Shown piece by piece: positions 5,270 to 6,535 of a DNA stretch of 6,535 nucleotides. Source of the stretch: Chloroflexota bacterium (GTDB taxonomy: Bacteria > Chloroflexota > UBA6077 > CF-72); assembly GCA_019247135.1 (NCBI GenBank), contig JAFAPL010000913.1:1-6535 (forward strand), in the 5' to 3' direction. The notes under the pieces were generated by a model. That model worked only from the letters and a program-made list of their open reading frames with translations, was not told the origin of the DNA and searched no databases. Position numbers and translations under genes: made by a program. Each line of letters starts with the position of its first letter. Position 1 is the first letter of the stretch.

Positions 5270-6112
5270 CTAACCACCGCTCGCGCGGATGCGTCGGATG
5301 ACGGCGAGCGGGGCCTCGCTCGGGTCGTAGCGAATCCGCGGCAGCGTGTACGGCGTGCTCGCGGTGAGCCGCGCGGATGCGCGAGTCGTGAAAGCGGCGC
5401 GATAGCCCGTACGCGCGACGCCGTCCACCACGGTCGCGTCGTATGCCCCGTTGGGATAGGCGAGGAAATTGACGGAGACGCCGAGCATGTCCTCGAGCTC
5501 ACCTTTGCAGTCCTGGATTTCGGCCAGGAACGCGTTCAGGTTCAACCGCTCGAGCACCGCGAGATTTGGATGGTTGCAGGTGTGTGCCTCGACCTCTTCG
5601 CCAGCCGCCACTAGCGCCTGGAGCTCGGACACGCCCATGTAGCGGTGGACGCCATCGGCGAAGCCAGGCACGAGGGCGAAGAAGACGCCGGGCACGCCCA
5701 TCCGAGCCAGGACAGGCAACGCGTTGAGGTACTGACTGTAGAGGGCGTCGTCGAACGTGAGCACCAGGCAGCCAGGTGGTGGATCGATCGCTCCGCTCAT
5801 GGCGGCATCGACGGCTGCAAGGCTGGTTGGACGATAGCCCGACGCGAGAATCGTGGTCAGCATGCGCTGGAACACGACCTGCGAGACCACCTCGTGCGTG
5901 TAGAGGACCGGGCACACAATCGAACGGGTCCAGGGCCCGAGACTGGCGACGCTCGCCGCGCCTGACACGCTGATGATGCACGCCGAGGGATCGTCACACG
6001 GGGACTCCTGGCTCACGTCAGCGGGGGAAGTCTGCGCGGAGGCGGGCGCAGTCAGGACGACAGTGCTCAGCAGTAAAAAGGTCAGCAGCGTACGCCGCAC
6101 GTTCCCCGCCAC
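5270..6112 (-). CDS. secreted polysaccharide deacetylase (CE4 / NodB homology)
   Basis: A 280-residue exported enzyme (Polysacc_deac_1, PF01522) expected to remove N- or O-acetyl groups from a cell-wall or extracellular polysaccharide. Signal peptide: RRTLLTFLLLSTVVLTA, cleavage likely after ASA at residue 26. Catalytic motifs: TFDD at 119-122 (D121 base, D122 metal), HTCNHP at 177-182 (H177 and H181 metal ligands), AYPNG at 218-222 and LPRIRY at 257-262. AYPxG and the LPRIRY end resemble the PgaB/IcaB-like branch acting on poly-N-acetylglucosamine, but this is only a resemblance. After TFDD the usual Gly is Ala. Four cysteines (39, 45, 67, 115) lie in the mature N-terminal half. The start is uncertain: TTG 6127 lies inside the likely promoter, GTG 6112 fits a leaderless mRNA, and GTG 6100 has GGGGA just before it; all keep the signal peptide. 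It probably leads an operon with the DUF1206 gene. Confidence 0.92.
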   Translation of the reverse strand: MAGNVRRTLLTFLLLSTVVLTAPASAQTSPADVSQESPCDDPSACIISVSGAASVASLGPWTRSIVCPVLYTHEVVSQVVFQRMLTTILASGYRPTSLAAVDAAMSGAIDPPPGCLVLTFDDALYSQYLNALPVLARMGVPGVFFALVPGFADGVHRYMGVSELQALVAAGEEVEAHTCNHPNLAVLERLNLNAFLAEIQDCKGELEDMLGVSVNFLAYPNGAYDATVVDGVARTGYRAAFTTRASARLTASTPYTLPRIRYDPSEAPLAVIRRIRASGG

Positions 6113-6266
6113 GTGCGCGCAACTCAATCAGCCGCTCGTTCGCTTGTCAAGCAGAATCGAGCGACGCAGCCTCAGCGTGGCACCTGCACCGAGTTGACCC
6201 GCGGGTGCTCGCGTTCGGCGCGCGGCAACGGGGGAAGCGAGCGCCTGGGACGCACAATAGGCAGCG
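6113..6266. other. divergent intergenic region, deacetylase / phosphotransferase
   Basis: The 154-bp gap holds the deacetylase promoter on the minus strand. On the plus strand CACAAT at 6253-6258 (4 of 6 to TATAAT) ends 8 bp before the phosphotransferase GTG, but no -35 is seen at the right distance; TTGACC at 6194-6199 has no -10 partner. I see no reading frame, RNA gene or strong dyad here. Confidence 0.4.
6122..6150 (-). promoter_or_regulatory. candidate promoter of the deacetylase (perfect -35, extended -10)
   Basis: On the minus strand, consensus TTGACA at 6150-6145 is followed after 17 bp by TTGAGT at 6127-6122 (3 of 6 to TATAAT), preceded by TG one base upstream (6130-6129) as in extended -10 promoters. 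The transcript would start around 6115, just before GTG 6112. This argues against translation from TTG 6127. Confidence 0.45.
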
Positions 6267-6535
6267 GTGCTGGAGCTCGGGCAGTTTGCCGCGGCGGAGC
6301 GGGCCACCGGCGGATTCGACACGGTGGTGTGGCGGGTTCGACTCGGCGCGCGAACGTATGCGTTGCGCATCTTCCGTCCCGAGCAGAAGAAGGCGATGCG
6401 TCGGGAGATGAGCGCATTGCAGGCCGCCGGCCGGGCCGGGGTGGCCGTGCCGGCTGTTCGACTCGTTGGCACGGTGGAGGACGGCCGACCGGCGATGCTG
6501 CTCGACTGGTGCCCAGGCGTCACGCTGCTCTCGGC
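6267..6535 (+). CDS. APH-family phosphotransferase / kinase-like protein, N-lobe (cut by right window edge)
   Basis: The first 89 residues of a protein with the N-terminal lobe of the aminoglycoside phosphotransferase/choline kinase-like fold (APH, PF01636). Signs: a glycine-bearing turn and strands GGFDTVVWRVRLG at 15-27, YALRIFRP at 31-38 at the place of the nucleotide-binding strand (Arg34 where many kinases have Lys, common in this family), helix glutamate E47 in RREMSALQAAGRAG, VPAVRLVG at 61-68, and the hinge AMLLDWCPGVTL at 76-87. The catalytic loop and metal site lie beyond the edge, so activity and substrate cannot be judged, and the family name should not be read as antibiotic resistance. 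The GTG at 6267 is the first start after an in-frame TAG at 6258; AGG at 6259-6261 is at best a weak ribosome site. Confidence 0.78.
   Translation, partial: MLELGQFAAAERATGGFDTVVWRVRLGARTYALRIFRPEQKKAMRREMSALQAAGRAGVAVPAVRLVGTVEDGRPAMLLDWCPGVTLLS

Noticed and set aside
6194..6199. TTGACC as a -35 for the phosphotransferase
   Set aside because: No -10-like hexamer 16-18 bp downstream; the position is GC only.
1..6535. Search for CRISPR repeats, transposase genes, terminal inverted repeats, tRNA, att sites, toxin-antitoxin or defence modules
   Set aside because: None seen. Gene content is metabolic and envelope-related, composition is even, and no repeated units with regular spacing occur.

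Overview
This is a G+C-rich bacterial stretch with ordinary chromosomal gene content: eight protein-coding genes (two cut by the window edges) on alternating strands with short gaps. I see no rRNA, tRNA, CRISPR array, insertion sequence, phage gene or plasmid gene. The organism cannot be fixed from this window. The high G+C, the near absence of Shine-Dalgarno sequences, several starts that look leaderless, and the mix of secreted M28 peptidase, DUF1206 membrane protein and secreted polysaccharide deacetylase fit a soil-type Chloroflexota or Actinomycetota genome. I lean towards Chloroflexota with low confidence.

Layout. Bases 1-561 (minus) hold the N-terminal 187 residues of an AMP-dependent acyl-CoA synthetase/ligase. 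An A+T-rich divergent promoter region (562-608) separates it from a 69-residue hypothetical protein (609-818, plus), followed after 31 bp by a secreted M28 zinc aminopeptidase with a protease-associated domain (850-2127, plus). A short convergent gap with GC-rich dyads (2128-2223) leads to a short-chain dehydrogenase/reductase (SDR, 2224-3021, minus). A 145-bp divergent region containing a strong operator-like palindrome separates the SDR from a class V PLP-dependent aminotransferase of the alanine-glyoxylate type (3167-4456, plus). The aminotransferase runs tail-to-tail over the last 99 bp of a six-helix DUF1206 membrane protein (4358-5221, minus). Behind that, on the same strand, lies a secreted CE4 polysaccharide deacetylase (5270-6112, minus). 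After a divergent promoter region, the window ends in the N-lobe of an APH-family phosphotransferase (6267 to the right edge, plus).

How the genes may work together. The deacetylase and DUF1206 gene are probably one transcript, both acting at the cell envelope. The SDR and aminotransferase share a regulatory region and may be co-regulated. The small protein and the peptidase may be co-transcribed. No multi-gene pathway or defence system is evident.

Points most worth a second look: (1) a near-consensus LexA/SOS-box-like dyad placed inside a well-formed promoter for the apparently leaderless small gene; (2) an SDR that keeps its Rossmann nucleotide-binding motif but lacks the catalytic YxxxK pair; (3) the perfect 8-bp-arm palindrome between the SDR and the aminotransferase; (4) the 99-bp convergent coding overlap. 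I did not find a clear, previously undescribed multi-gene system.
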